This document shows positions 18,137 to 27,196 of a stretch of DNA of 64,000 nucleotides, piece after piece (position 1 is the stretch's first letter; every line of letters begins with the position of its first letter). Both the position numbers and the translations under genes were made by a program. The notes under the pieces were generated by a model, which did no database searches, had not been told where the DNA came from, and was given only the letters and a program-made list of their open reading frames with translations. Origin of the DNA: Rhodobacteraceae bacterium UBA6213 (GTDB lineage Bacteria > Pseudomonadota > Alphaproteobacteria > Rhodobacterales > Rhodobacteraceae); assembly GCA_002421605.1 (NCBI GenBank), contig DISJ01000003.1, forward strand, positions 62,001-126,000, in the 5' to 3' direction.

Positions 18137-19405
18137 TCAGCCCCGCGCGGCAATCATCGACGCTTCGATAATGTCAAGCGCCTCATCAAACACCGCGTCC
18201 GGAATCGTCAGCGGCGCGAGGAAACGGATAACGTTGCCATAAACCCCGCACGTCAGCAGGATCAGCCCGCGTTTCAGCGCCTCTTCCCGCACCCGGTTGG
18301 TAAAGGCGGGGTTAGGCTCGCCCTTGCCCGCCATGTTGAATTCGACCGCGTTCATGAAGCCGGGGCCGCGAATGTCGACGATTTCCGGCACCGCGTCGCG
18401 CATGCCCGCCAGCCGCTGCTTCAATCTCTGGCCCAGCCGCGTGGCGCGTTCGCAAAGCTTTTCGTCCTCAATCACATCAAGCACCGCATGAGCCGCCGCC
18501 ACGCTCAGCGGGTTGCCCGCGTAGGTGCCACCAAGGCCGCCGGGGTTGGGGCTATCCATGATCTCGGCGCGCCCAGTGACCGCCGAAATCGGCAAGCCGC
18601 CGCCAAGGCCCTTGGCCATGCAGGTGATGTCAGCGGCAACGCCGTGGTGCTGCATGGCGAACATCTTGCCGGTGCGGGCAAAGCCGGTCTGCACCTCGTC
18701 GGCGATCAGAACGATCCCATGGGTATCGCAAACCTTGCGCAGCGCTGCCATAAAGCCCGCCGGCGCCTCATAAAATCCGCCCTCACCCTGCACCGGTTCC
18801 ACGATGATCGCGGCAACGCGGGTGGGTTCCAGATCGGCCTTGAACAGCCGGTCGAGCGCGGCCAGCGCGTCAGCGGTGCTGGTGCCGTGCAATTCGACGG
18901 GAAACGGCAAGTGCCACACATCGCCCATCATCGGCCCAAACCCGGCCTTGTAGGGCTGCACTTTTCCGGTCAGCGCCATGCCCATGAATGTGCGGCCATG
19001 AAAGCCGCCCGCGAAGGCCACGATGGCCGACCTTTGGGTGTAGTGGCGCGCGATCTTGACCGCGTTTTCAACCGCCTCGGCACCAGTGGTGGCGAAGATG
19101 GTCTTTTTCGCGAAATCGCCCGGCAGCAGGCCGTTCAACCGCTCGGCCAGTGCCACGTAGTTTTCGTAGGGCACGACTTGGTGGCAGGTATGGGTAAAGC
19201 GGTCGAGCTGCGCCTTGACCGCCTCGATCACGCGCGGGTGGCGGTGGCCGGTATTGACCACCGCGATGCCCGCTGCAAAGTCGATGTAGCGATTGCCTTC
19301 CTTATCCCAAATCTCGGCGTTCTCGGCGCGGTCGGCATAAATCTGCGTGGTCATGCCGACGCCCTTGGCGATGGCGGCATTCTTGCGGTCGGTCAGGCTA
19401 GTCAT
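18137..19405 (-). CDS. gabT: 4-aminobutyrate aminotransferase
   Basis: A 422-aa class III PLP aminotransferase transferring the amino group of GABA to 2-oxoglutarate. It follows E. coli GabT closely in ADRAENAEIWD, GIAVVNTGH, GDFAKKT, VEPVQGEGG, and GGLGGTYAGNP. The PLP lysine is in MAKGLGGG. The ATG at 19405 follows CGGGAGAATGCC; the long upstream open frame to 19858 is low-complexity and overlaps the divergent regulator, so it is rejected. Divergence from a PuuR-like regulator suggests a role in putrescine/GABA degradation. The partner gabD is not in the window. Confidence 0.93.
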   Translation of the reverse strand: MTSLTDRKNAAIAKGVGMTTQIYADRAENAEIWDKEGNRYIDFAAGIAVVNTGHRHPRVIEAVKAQLDRFTHTCHQVVPYENYVALAERLNGLLPGDFAKKTIFATTGAEAVENAVKIARHYTQRSAIVAFAGGFHGRTFMGMALTGKVQPYKAGFGPMMGDVWHLPFPVELHGTSTADALAALDRLFKADLEPTRVAAIIVEPVQGEGGFYEAPAGFMAALRKVCDTHGIVLIADEVQTGFARTGKMFAMQHHGVAADITCMAKGLGGGLPISAVTGRAEIMDSPNPGGLGGTYAGNPLSVAAAHAVLDVIEDEKLCERATRLGQRLKQRLAGMRDAVPEIVDIRGPGFMNAVEFNMAGKGEPNPAFTNRVREEALKRGLILLTCGVYGNVIRFLAPLTIPDAVFDEALDIIEASMIAARG

Positions 19406-19509
19406 GGCATTCTCCCGATTCGGTCTTTGCATTTTTTCTGCAAGATTTTTTCCGCCCGCGATAGTATGTGCCCGACTCTGCGATGCCGTTTTCGGGCGAG
19501 GCCAGCGAA

Positions 19510-20301
19510 ATGAGCGAAGAAATCCCGCTTCGGGTGGCCGAGGCGGCGCGGGTGGCGGGGGTTTCCCCCTCGACGCTGCGGCTGTGGGAGGCGCAGGGGT
19601 TGCTTGCGCCCACGCGCCGCGCTTCTGGCCAAAGGCTTTATTCATCAGCCGAGGTGGCGCGCGCCTGTCGTATCGCGTGGCTGCGCCGCGAGACAGGGTT
19701 GAACCCGGCGGCGATCCGCGCAGCCTTGGCCAATGCCGCACCCGAGACAGCAACACCCACCGGCGAACCGTTGGGCGCGCGGTTGCGAGCGCGGCGGCTG
19801 GCGCGCGGTGAGCGGTTGGAACAGGTTGCGGCGGTCCTGGGGATTTCCGCCTCGGCACTTTCGACGCTGGAGCGCACCGGCACCGGGGTTTCGTTCAAAA
19901 CCTTGGCTGACCTTGCGCGCCACCTTGGCACCACGGTTTCAGCACTTTCCGGGCAAGATAAGCCGGGCGGCGCGGTGGTGCGGGCGGGGGCCGCGCGGGT
20001 TTGGCCGATGCCGGTGCCGGGGCTTCGCGTCGAGGTGCTGGCCGAGGGCCGCCGGCAGATGGATTGCCACCGTTTCGTGCTGGCACCGGGGGCCGCAAGC
20101 GAGGGCGGCTATGGCCACGAGGGCGAAGAGTTCATTCACGTTTTGGCGGGGCGGTTGCGCCTGACGCTGGACGGCGTTGAAAGCCACGATCTTGGCGCGG
20201 GCGACTCGGTCTATTTCGAAAGCCGCCGCAGTCACGCCTGGGCTAATGCCGCCGATGGCGAAACCGTGTTGATCTGGGTGAACACGCCGCCGACTTTCTA
20301 G
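19510..20301 (+). CDS. Fusion regulator: MerR-type HTH, XRE-type HTH and cupin domain
   Basis: A 263-aa protein with three modules. Residues 5-75 are a MerR-like winged HTH (RVAEAARVAGVSPSTLRLWE, then a YSSAEVARA helix). Residues 90-150 are a Cro/C1-type HTH (LGARLRARRLARGERLEQVA, ISASALSTLERTG). Residues 165-262 are a cupin (GGYGHEGEEFIHVLAG, LGAGDSVYFESRRSHAW). The last two parts match the layout of PuuR, the putrescine-utilisation repressor. It is divergent from gabT over about 100 bp. In-frame ATGs at 19468 and 19483 are alternatives; none has a strong ribosome binding site. GabT/polyamine control is inferred. Confidence 0.82.
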   Translation: MSEEIPLRVAEAARVAGVSPSTLRLWEAQGLLAPTRRASGQRLYSSAEVARACRIAWLRRETGLNPAAIRAALANAAPETATPTGEPLGARLRARRLARGERLEQVAAVLGISASALSTLERTGTGVSFKTLADLARHLGTTVSALSGQDKPGGAVVRAGAARVWPMPVPGLRVEVLAEGRRQMDCHRFVLAPGAASEGGYGHEGEEFIHVLAGRLRLTLDGVESHDLGAGDSVYFESRRSHAWANAADGETVLIWVNTPPTF

Positions 20302-20356
20302 CTTTCGCTGCCGCCCGCCCGGGCGCATACTGCGCCAAACCTTACCGGAGGCCGAA

Positions 20357-20755
20357 ATGCGCCACTTAACCCTTTCGCTTGTCGCCATTCTTGCACTGGC
20401 CATCCCTGCCGCCGCCGACCCCTTTGCTGCGCTGCCGATCGGCAGCCAGTGGCGGGTGACCAGCCTTGCGGGCGAAGCGGTGCCGGAGGGGGCGGAAATT
20501 ACCCTATCGCGCGGCGCGGCAGACAGCGTTGGCGGGACAGTGATCTGCAACACATGGTCGCGACCGATTTCGGCGTCGGGCGAAAAGTTGGTGCTGGGCG
20601 GGCTGACCACCACCAAGATGCTTTGTGACTTCGATTTCTTCAAATATGAGTTCGCCTTCAACGACTTGCTTGGTAAGGTCGATAGCGTGCGCGAGTCCGC
20701 GGGCGGAATCGAGTTGCTGACAAATGGCGCCGTGGTGATTAGCGCAGCGCGATAG
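20357..20755 (+). CDS. Exported META/HslJ-like protein
   Basis: A 132-aa protein with a signal peptide (MRHLTLSLVAILALAIPAAA, cleavage before DP). The mature part, beginning LPIGSQWRVTSLAG, resembles META/HslJ domain proteins, small beta-rich periplasmic or outer-membrane proteins of unclear role. Two cysteines (VICNTW and KMLCDF) could pair in the periplasm. It has a good ribosome binding site (CCGGAGGCCGAA). Its 3' end overlaps the convergent putR gene by 17 bp. No function can be assigned. Confidence 0.7.
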   Translation: MRHLTLSLVAILALAIPAAADPFAALPIGSQWRVTSLAGEAVPEGAEITLSRGAADSVGGTVICNTWSRPISASGEKLVLGGLTTTKMLCDFDFFKYEFAFNDLLGKVDSVRESAGGIELLTNGAVVISAAR

Positions 20756-21215
20756 GCCCGGCCTCTTTCACCGCTTCCATCGCCACATAGGTCGAGGTTG
20801 CCGCCACATGCGGCAGCGTAGAAATGCGCTCGGCCATCACCCGGCGATAATCGCTAATGTCAGTAGTGCGCACCTTCAGCAGATAATCAAACCCACCCGC
20901 AATCATATGACATTCTTCGATTTCGGGCACTGCGCGCACGGCACGGTTGAACGCTTGGAGCGCACCTTCGCGGGTGTCGGACAGGCGCACCTCGACAAAC
21001 GCCACATGCGCCAGCCCCATGCGGATCGGGTTAAGAATGGCGCGGTAACCGGCAATTACCCCCGCCTCTTCCAGCCGCCGCACGCGCGCCTGCACCGGCG
21101 ACTTCGTCAGGCCCACGCGGCGGGCGAGTGCGGTGGCGGTCATGCGGCCATCCGCGGCGAGTGCGGCAATGATCGCGGCGTCGAAGCGGTCAAGCTCTAC
21201 CGGGCCTCTTGGCAT
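20739..21215 (-). CDS. putR: Lrp/AsnC-family regulator, probable proline-responsive PutR
   Basis: A 158-aa Lrp-type protein: HTH in residues 8-65 (ATALARRVGLTKSPVQARVRRLE) and a RAM domain after it (IEECHMIAGGFDYLLKVRTTD). Members next to putA activate it in response to proline in Rhodobacter and Agrobacterium. Here it is divergent from putA over about 105 bp, the arrangement seen in those species, so PutR is a reasonable call. The start is the first ATG of the frame; its ribosome binding site region overlaps the shared promoter. Confidence 0.88.
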   Translation of the reverse strand: MPRGPVELDRFDAAIIAALAADGRMTATALARRVGLTKSPVQARVRRLEEAGVIAGYRAILNPIRMGLAHVAFVEVRLSDTREGALQAFNRAVRAVPEIEECHMIAGGFDYLLKVRTTDISDYRRVMAERISTLPHVAATSTYVAMEAVKEAGPIALR

Positions 21216-21319
21216 GTCGGTTGACCTTTCTTTGGTCGTTTTGGCTGCAAATTACGAAAGATCAGGCCGAATGGCTTGCAGATTGCCGCTATCATGGCCC
21301 CAACGCAAGGGAGCTTTTG

Positions 21320-24300
21320 ATGAAACGCCTGTCCACGCTGATGCACCGCATCGAAACCGAAAGCCTTACCCCCGAGGCACCGCTGCTGCGCAGCCTGCTT
21401 GCCGAGGCGGCGCTTGATCCCGCTGCGCGCCGGCGCATTGGCGAGGCCGCCGCGGCGCTGGTGCGCCAGATCCGCGCCGACGTGCGCCCCGGTTTGATGG
21501 AGGTGTTTCTGGCCGAATACGGACTGAGCACAGAAGAAGGCGTGGCACTGATGTGCTTGGCCGAGGCACTGCTGCGGGTGCCCGATACCGACACCATGGA
21601 CCGCCTGATCGAAGACAAGATCGCCCCTTCGGATTGGGGCAAGCACCTTGGGCGATCCTCTTCATCGCTAGTCAACGCTTCGACCTGGGGCTTGTTGCTG
21701 ACTGGCAAGGTTCTGGAAGACAAAGAGCCGGGCGTGGTAGGCCACTTGCGTAACGCGGTGCGCAGGTTGGGCGAGCCCGTCATCCGCTTGGCAGTGGGCC
21801 GTGCGATGAAGGAAATGGGGCGCCAGTTCGTGCTGGGCGAGACGATCGGCGCGGCAATGAAGCGCGCCGAAACGCGCGAGGCCGAGGGTTACTGTTTCAG
21901 CTACGACATGTTGGGCGAGGCCGCCCGCACCGGCCATGACGCAGAGCGATACGCCGACAGTTACGCCAAGGCGATCGCCGCTATCGCCAAATCATGCAAG
22001 AGTCGTGATCCGCGCGCCAACCCGGGCATTTCGGTCAAGCTTTCGGCCCTGCATCCGCGCTACGAAGTCGCTCAGGAAGCGAGGGTGATGGCGGAGTTGG
22101 TGCCGGTGGTAAAACGCCTTGCGCGCGCTGCGGCCAAGGGCGGAATGAACTTTGCCATAGATGCCGAAGAAGCCGACCGTCTGGCGCTTTCGCTGCGCGT
22201 GATCGAGGCGGTGCTGGCGGACCCCGACCTGAAGGGTTGGGATGGGTTCAGCGTGGTTGTGCAAGCCTACGGGCGGCGCGCCGGGCCAGTGATCGACTGG
22301 CTTTACGCCACTGCCGAGCGGCTTGATCGCCGCCTGATGGTGCGCCTCGTCAAGGGCGCCTATTGGGACGCCGAGGTGAAGCGCGCACAGGTGCTGGGGC
22401 TGGCCGACTTTCCAGTTTTCACCCGCAAACTTGGCACCGATGTCAGCTATATCGCGCTGGCCCGCCGCCTTTTTGGCATGAGCGACCGCATCTATCCGCA
22501 GTTCGCCACCCACAACGCTCATACCGTGGCCGCCGTGCAAGAGATGGCCGAGGGACGCGCGTTCGAGTTTCAGCGTCTGCATGGCATGGGCCAAAAGCTG
22601 CACGACATCGCAATGAAAAACGCGGGCGGGCGTTGCCGCATCTATGCGCCGGTTGGCGCGCACCGCGATCTGCTGGCCTACCTCGTGCGGCGGTTGCTGG
22701 AAAACGGCGCTAATTCAAGCTTTGTGAACCAGATCGTCAATGAAGAGGTGCCCGCCGAAGTGGTCGCCGCCTGCCCGCTGACGGCGCTTGAGGCGCTGGC
22801 CGATCCGGTTAACCCACGCCTGCCGCGCGCGCCGCAGTTGTTCGCGCCCGCCCGCGCCAACAGCCGTGGTTTCGATTTGGCCGACGCCGGCACACTTGCG
22901 GCTATTGACACCGCGCGCGCGCCCGAGGGCTCTGCCCTCGCCGCACCGATCCTTGCGGGGCCGGTCGAAGGGGGCGCTCCGCAGGCCGTGCTTAACCCTG
23001 CCACCGGGGCCAAGGTGGGCGAGGTGCGCATGGCCTCGGCCAGCGATGTCGCCACCGCGCTTGGCGCCGCACAGGTCTGGAACACGCCGGTGGCTGAACG
23101 TGCTCTTGTGCTAAACCGTGCTGCCGACATGTTCGAGGCCGATTTTGGCCCGATCTTTGCGCTCTTGACGCGCGAGGCCGGCAAGACCCTGTCTGACGCG
23201 GTGGGCGAGCTGCGCGAGGCCACCGATTTTCTGCGCTACTACGCGCTTGAGGCGGCCGTTCTGAGCCGCCCGGCGCTTGGCATTTTCACCTGCATCAGCC
23301 CGTGGAACTTTCCGCTGGCGATCTTTACCGGGCAGATTGCGGCAGCACTTGCCGCCGGCAACGCGGTATTGGCCAAGCCTGCCGAACAGACACCGCTTAT
23401 TGCCGCGCATGCGGTGCGCCTGTTGCACCGCGCGGGTGTGCCCGTTAGTGCGCTGCAATTGCTGCCTGGCGATGGCCCGACTGTGGGGCGCGCGCTGACC
23501 TCGGATGCGCGCGTTGCGGGGGTGGCTTTCACCGGATCAACCGATACCGCGCAGGCGATCCGCCGCGCAATGGCAGCAAACCTTGCGTCCGATGCGCCGC
23601 TGATTGCGGAAACCGGCGGTCTGAACGCAATGATCGTGGACAGCACCGCGCTGCCTGAACAGGCGGTGCGCGATGTGCTTGCCTCGGCGTTCCAATCGGC
23701 CGGGCAACGCTGCTCGGCGCTGCGCTGCCTGTATGTGCAGCACGACATCGCCCCGGCCTTCAGCGAAATGCTGTTTGGCGCGATGGACGAGTTGCGGGTG
23801 GGCGACCCTTGGCATCTTGCCACCGACATCGGCCCAGTGATCGATGCCGAGGCCGAGGAAACCATCGGTGCGCATATCGGGCAGGCCGAGGCCGAAGAGC
23901 GACTGCTGAAGGAGTTGCCGCGCCCCGAGGGTGGCCATTTCATTGCCCCTACCGTGATCCGTGTGCGGGGCATCGCTGATTTGGGGCGCGAGATCTTTGG
24001 CCCGGTGCTGCATCTGGCAACCTTCAAGGCCGAAGAGTTGCCGCGCGTGCTGGCCGACATTACTGCCACTGGTTACGGGCTGACTTTTGGTCTGCACAGC
24101 CGCATCGACAACCGCGTGCAAGAGGTGACCGAGGCGCTGGCGGTGGGCAACATCTATGTCAACCGCAACCAGATCGGCGCCGTGGTCGGTTGCCAGCCAT
24201 TCGGCGGCGAGGGGCTTTCGGGCACCGGGCCAAAGGCGGGCGGGGCGCACTATTTGCCGCGCTTTACCGCGCCGCTACGGCCCGCGCCGCTTACACCGCC

Positions 24301-24766
24301 CGAAGCTGCGCCCGCCATCACTGCCGCCACGGTTGCATCGGCGCTGGCCGCCTGCCCGTCCGGCCCGGCGCTGCCAGAGAGTGAGTTGCCCGGCCCAACC
24401 GGTGAATCCAACCGCCTTCTATTGCACCCACGCGCGCCGCTATTGTGCCTAGGGCCGGGTGCCGCAATGGCCGAGGCGCAGGCCGAGGCGGTGCGCAAGC
24501 TCGGGGGCCGCGCGGTTGTGGTGCCGGGGGCGCTGGCGCCTGAGGCGCTTGCAAAACTTGGCGGCTTTTCCGGCGTGCTCTGGTGGGGAGAGGTCAGCGC
24601 AGCGCGTGCTTATGCGCAGGTGCTTGCGGCACGCGAAGGCGCGATCCTGCCGCTGATCGGCGCGCTGCCCGATCTTGGCCACGTCGCGCACGAGCGGGTG
24701 ATTTGCATCGACACCACCGCTTCGGGCGGCAACGCAGCATTGCTGGCAGGCGCAGGCACCGCCTGA
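21320..24766 (+). CDS. putA: Bifunctional proline dehydrogenase / pyrroline-5-carboxylate dehydrogenase
   Basis: The 1148-aa PutA oxidises proline to glutamate in two steps. The FAD proline dehydrogenase barrel spans about residues 80-480 (e.g. SVKLSALHPRYE, VRLVKGAYWDAEVK). The NAD aldehyde dehydrogenase domain spans about 540-1000 (CISPWNFPLAIFTGQ, catalytic Cys798 in AGQRCSALR, and EIFGPVLHL). A C-terminal domain follows. There is no N-terminal ribbon-helix-helix domain, so it is not self-regulating as in E. coli; this fits control by the divergent putR. The ATG at 21320 follows CAAGGGAGCTTTTG. The open frame to 21209 would run over the promoter. Confidence 0.97.
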   Translation: MKRLSTLMHRIETESLTPEAPLLRSLLAEAALDPAARRRIGEAAAALVRQIRADVRPGLMEVFLAEYGLSTEEGVALMCLAEALLRVPDTDTMDRLIEDKIAPSDWGKHLGRSSSSLVNASTWGLLLTGKVLEDKEPGVVGHLRNAVRRLGEPVIRLAVGRAMKEMGRQFVLGETIGAAMKRAETREAEGYCFSYDMLGEAARTGHDAERYADSYAKAIAAIAKSCKSRDPRANPGISVKLSALHPRYEVAQEARVMAELVPVVKRLARAAAKGGMNFAIDAEEADRLALSLRVIEAVLADPDLKGWDGFSVVVQAYGRRAGPVIDWLYATAERLDRRLMVRLVKGAYWDAEVKRAQVLGLADFPVFTRKLGTDVSYIALARRLFGMSDRIYPQFATHNAHTVAAVQEMAEGRAFEFQRLHGMGQKLHDIAMKNAGGRCRIYAPVGAHRDLLAYLVRRLLENGANSSFVNQIVNEEVPAEVVAACPLTALEALADPVNPRLPRAPQLFAPARANSRGFDLADAGTLAAIDTARAPEGSALAAPILAGPVEGGAPQAVLNPATGAKVGEVRMASASDVATALGAAQVWNTPVAERALVLNRAADMFEADFGPIFALLTREAGKTLSDAVGELREATDFLRYYALEAAVLSRPALGIFTCISPWNFPLAIFTGQIAAALAAGNAVLAKPAEQTPLIAAHAVRLLHRAGVPVSALQLLPGDGPTVGRALTSDARVAGVAFTGSTDTAQAIRRAMAANLASDAPLIAETGGLNAMIVDSTALPEQAVRDVLASAFQSAGQRCSALRCLYVQHDIAPAFSEMLFGAMDELRVGDPWHLATDIGPVIDAEAEETIGAHIGQAEAEERLLKELPRPEGGHFIAPTVIRVRGIADLGREIFGPVLHLATFKAEELPRVLADITATGYGLTFGLHSRIDNRVQEVTEALAVGNIYVNRNQIGAVVGCQPFGGEGLSGTGPKAGGAHYLPRFTAPLRPAPLTPPEAAPAITAATVASALAACPSGPALPESELPGPTGESNRLLLHPRAPLLCLGPGAAMAEAQAEAVRKLGGRAVVVPGALAPEALAKLGGFSGVLWWGEVSAARAYAQVLAAREGAILPLIGALPDLGHVAHERVICIDTTASGGNAALLAGAGTA

Positions 24767-24815
24767 GCCGCCAGAACCACTTGACGCCCGCGCGGCCATA
24801 CGAAAGGCTCGCGCC

Positions 24816-25547
24816 ATGTTTCCATTGCGCGACCACAACCCCTCGCAGCGCCCGGCCTATGTGACCTGGGCACTGATCGGTGCCAATCTGGTGCTGTTTT
24901 TTGCCACCATGCCTTGGGGCGGCAACATGGAAGAGCTGTGGTATTCGCTCGCACTTTACCCCGGCATGGTTACGCATGGGCAAATGCTTACCGGCCTTGT
25001 CAGCCATATGTTTCTGCACGCTGGAATTGCGCATATCGTCGGCAACATGCTGTTTTTGTGGATCTTTGGCGACAACCTTGAAGAGGCGCTGGGGCATTTC
25101 GGCTTTGCCCTTCTCTACTTTGCCGCGGGGCTTGCAGCGGCGGCGGCCCAGATCATCGCAGAACCCGCAAGCATGGTGCCGATGGTTGGTGCCTCGGGGG
25201 CAATCGCGGGGGTAATGGGCGGATACCTTTTGCTGTTTCCCCGAGCCCGGGTCGATGTTCTGCTCATTTTCATCGTGTTCTTCAAAGTGGTGCCGGTGCC
25301 TGCTTGGCTGGTGCTGGGGGTCTGGTTCTCACTGCAGCTACTCAACGGCACGTCTGCTGATCTTGTCGGTGACGGCGTGGCCTATTGGGCGCATATCGGG
25401 GGCTTTGCAACTGGGCTGACGCTTACCCTACCGGTCTGGGTACGGCGCGGCGCAGCCGGTTTTTGGGCGCGCAGCGGCGGCCACCCCAACCACCCCGCCA
25501 GTAGCTACCCAAGCCGGATTCCAACGGTGCCGCGCCGGCGCAGATAA
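24816..25547 (+). CDS. Rhomboid-family intramembrane serine protease
   Basis: A 243-aa membrane protein with about six helices. The catalytic serine is Ser127 in GASGAIAG, and the partner histidine is His193 in AYWAHIGGFATG. The oxyanion segment HMFLHAGIAHIVGNMLFLW is intact. Such proteases cut substrates inside the inner membrane. The last 30 residues are basic and low-complexity. The start ATG at 24816 follows a modest GAAAGGCTCGCGCC site. It is 49 bp after putA but is probably functionally unrelated. Confidence 0.93.
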   Translation: MFPLRDHNPSQRPAYVTWALIGANLVLFFATMPWGGNMEELWYSLALYPGMVTHGQMLTGLVSHMFLHAGIAHIVGNMLFLWIFGDNLEEALGHFGFALLYFAAGLAAAAAQIIAEPASMVPMVGASGAIAGVMGGYLLLFPRARVDVLLIFIVFFKVVPVPAWLVLGVWFSLQLLNGTSADLVGDGVAYWAHIGGFATGLTLTLPVWVRRGAAGFWARSGGHPNHPASSYPSRIPTVPRRRR

Positions 25548-25744
25548 GCGCGCCCAATGTCCTTGCCCCGCATCATCCTACCTGCCACTGCGGCGCGGCT
25601 GCGATGCGGGTTATGCTGTCTGATGACGTCAACCCGCGCGATCTTGACCCGCGCGCATGGGCAGACAGAGTTGACAACCCCTTCCGACAAGGGATGCTCT
25701 TTGCAGTCGCATTGTAAAATATCGCGTAGGGTGAGGCGCTAGCC

Positions 25745-26536
25745 TCAGGCGCCGTCGCGCAGGGTCGTGCAGAACTGGCTGTAAAGCCCCGCGTTGCCCG
25801 CAATCACCGAGCCGCTTTGGAAAATCTCTTGGCCTTCGCGCACAGCGCTGACAAAGCCGCCCGCCTCTTTCACGAGGATTAGCCCAGCGGCAATGTCCCA
25901 GGCGTTGATGCCGCGTTCCCAGTAGCCGTCATAGCGACCCGCCGCGACATAGGCGAGGTCAAGCGCCGCTGCGCCCCAGCGCCGCACGCCCGCGCAAACC
26001 GGCATCAGACGCGCAAGGTCTTGCAGCGTGGCAGGCAAGGTGGGGCGACCGCCAAACGGCACACCGGTTGCGAAGATCGCCTCGATCATCGTGCGGCGCC
26101 CGGAAACGCGCAGACGCTGATCGTTCATAAAGGCGCCCAAGCCTTTTTCGGCGTAGAACATCTCGTCTTTGGCGGCGTCGAACACCACGCCCGCCACGAT
26201 CTCGCCCTTTTGCTCTAACGCAATTGACACCGCCCAATGTGGCAGACCGTGCAAAAAGTTGGTGGTGCCATCCAGCGGGTCAACGATCCAGCGCCGGGTC
26301 GGGTCTTCGCCCGCCTCTTCGCCGGTTTCCTCGCCAAGCCAGCCATAAGACGGGCGCGCACCGCGCAGCTCTTCCTTGATGACCCGCTCTGCTTCGCGGT
26401 CGGCTTTGGTCACAAAGTCGCCCGGACCCTTGGACGAGACCTGAAGATTCTCGACTTCGCGGAAATCCTTGACCAGCGCGCGGCCCGCCTTGCGGGCGGC
26501 CTTGATCATCAGATTGAGGTTGGCGCTGCCATGCAT
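25745..26536 (-). CDS. suhB: Inositol-1-monophosphatase family protein (SuhB-like)
   Basis: A 263-aa Mg2+-dependent, Li+-sensitive type phosphatase. The metal-binding motifs are GEETGEE (Glu), DPLDGTTNFLHG and WDIAAGLILVKEAGG. Usual length. E. coli SuhB acts on inositol phosphate and also aids rRNA transcription complexes; which applies here is unknown. The start follows GGAGCCCCCC at its usual place. It stands alone between the rhomboid gene and the YdeI-like gene, with about 200 bp of apparently non-coding sequence at its 3' side. Confidence 0.93.
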   Translation of the reverse strand: MHGSANLNLMIKAARKAGRALVKDFREVENLQVSSKGPGDFVTKADREAERVIKEELRGARPSYGWLGEETGEEAGEDPTRRWIVDPLDGTTNFLHGLPHWAVSIALEQKGEIVAGVVFDAAKDEMFYAEKGLGAFMNDQRLRVSGRRTMIEAIFATGVPFGGRPTLPATLQDLARLMPVCAGVRRWGAAALDLAYVAAGRYDGYWERGINAWDIAAGLILVKEAGGFVSAVREGQEIFQSGSVIAGNAGLYSQFCTTLRDGA

Positions 26537-26613
26537 GGGGGGCTCCTGTTCGTCAGGCGCTGGCTATACGCGGGCGGGCGGCAGATGCCAAGGGGGTTGG
26601 GCTCTGAGTTGTC

Positions 26614-27195
26614 TTAGGGCTTCTTTGGATGGGGTTGAATGCCCTGCGCAAGGTCACCGACCAGCCGCGCAATCCTTGCCGCGCGCGCCTTGGGCGTTTT
26701 TGCTGTTTGCACGCGGAAGATCACGGCGTAGCGGTTGACACCGTCAAGCGCGGCAAACGCCGACGCGGCTGCCGGTTCGCTAGCCAGAGCAGCCGCAAGA
26801 TCGGCCTGCACCTCGGCACCTCGCAATGGGCCATAGGCAGCATCCCACCGGCCATTGGCGCGGGCATGATCGATTGCGGCCTGCCCGTGCGGGGTCATGC
26901 GACCCTCTGCGATCAGTTCTGCCACACGCGCGCAGTTGTACTGCGACCAGATCGACCCGGCGCGCCGCGGCGTGAAGCGGATCAGAAAGTATTGGTCATC
27001 AAACCGCTGCACCTGCCCGTCGATCCAGCCCCAGCAAAGCGCCACATCTACCGCCTCTTGCCGGCTTGGGGCCATGCCGCCCGCGCCTTTCTTGGCCAGC
27101 TTCAACCAGAAGCCCGCCGCTTTGGGGTCGGCGGCGATGTGCGCGGCAAGTGCGGCGGCATTGGCAAGTGCGAGGATCGGCAATTCCACCGCCAT
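26614..27195 (-). CDS. YdeI/OmpD-associated family protein
   Basis: A 193-aa soluble protein of the YdeI (OmdA) type. Typical features are GFWLKLAKKGAG, the EAVDVALCWGWIDGQ segment, RFTPRRAGSIWSQYN, and a C-terminal YAVIFRVQTAKTPKARAARI helix. Family members are linked to antimicrobial-peptide resistance or protection in some enterobacteria, but the mechanism is not established. The ATG at 27195 begins 1 nt after the metR stop codon region and follows AAGGGTTTGAA, so the two are translationally coupled. An extended frame to 27276 would run inside metR and is rejected. Confidence 0.85.
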   Translation of the reverse strand: MAVELPILALANAAALAAHIAADPKAAGFWLKLAKKGAGGMAPSRQEAVDVALCWGWIDGQVQRFDDQYFLIRFTPRRAGSIWSQYNCARVAELIAEGRMTPHGQAAIDHARANGRWDAAYGPLRGAEVQADLAAALASEPAAASAFAALDGVNRYAVIFRVQTAKTPKARAARIARLVGDLAQGIQPHPKKP

Positions 27196-27196
27196 T

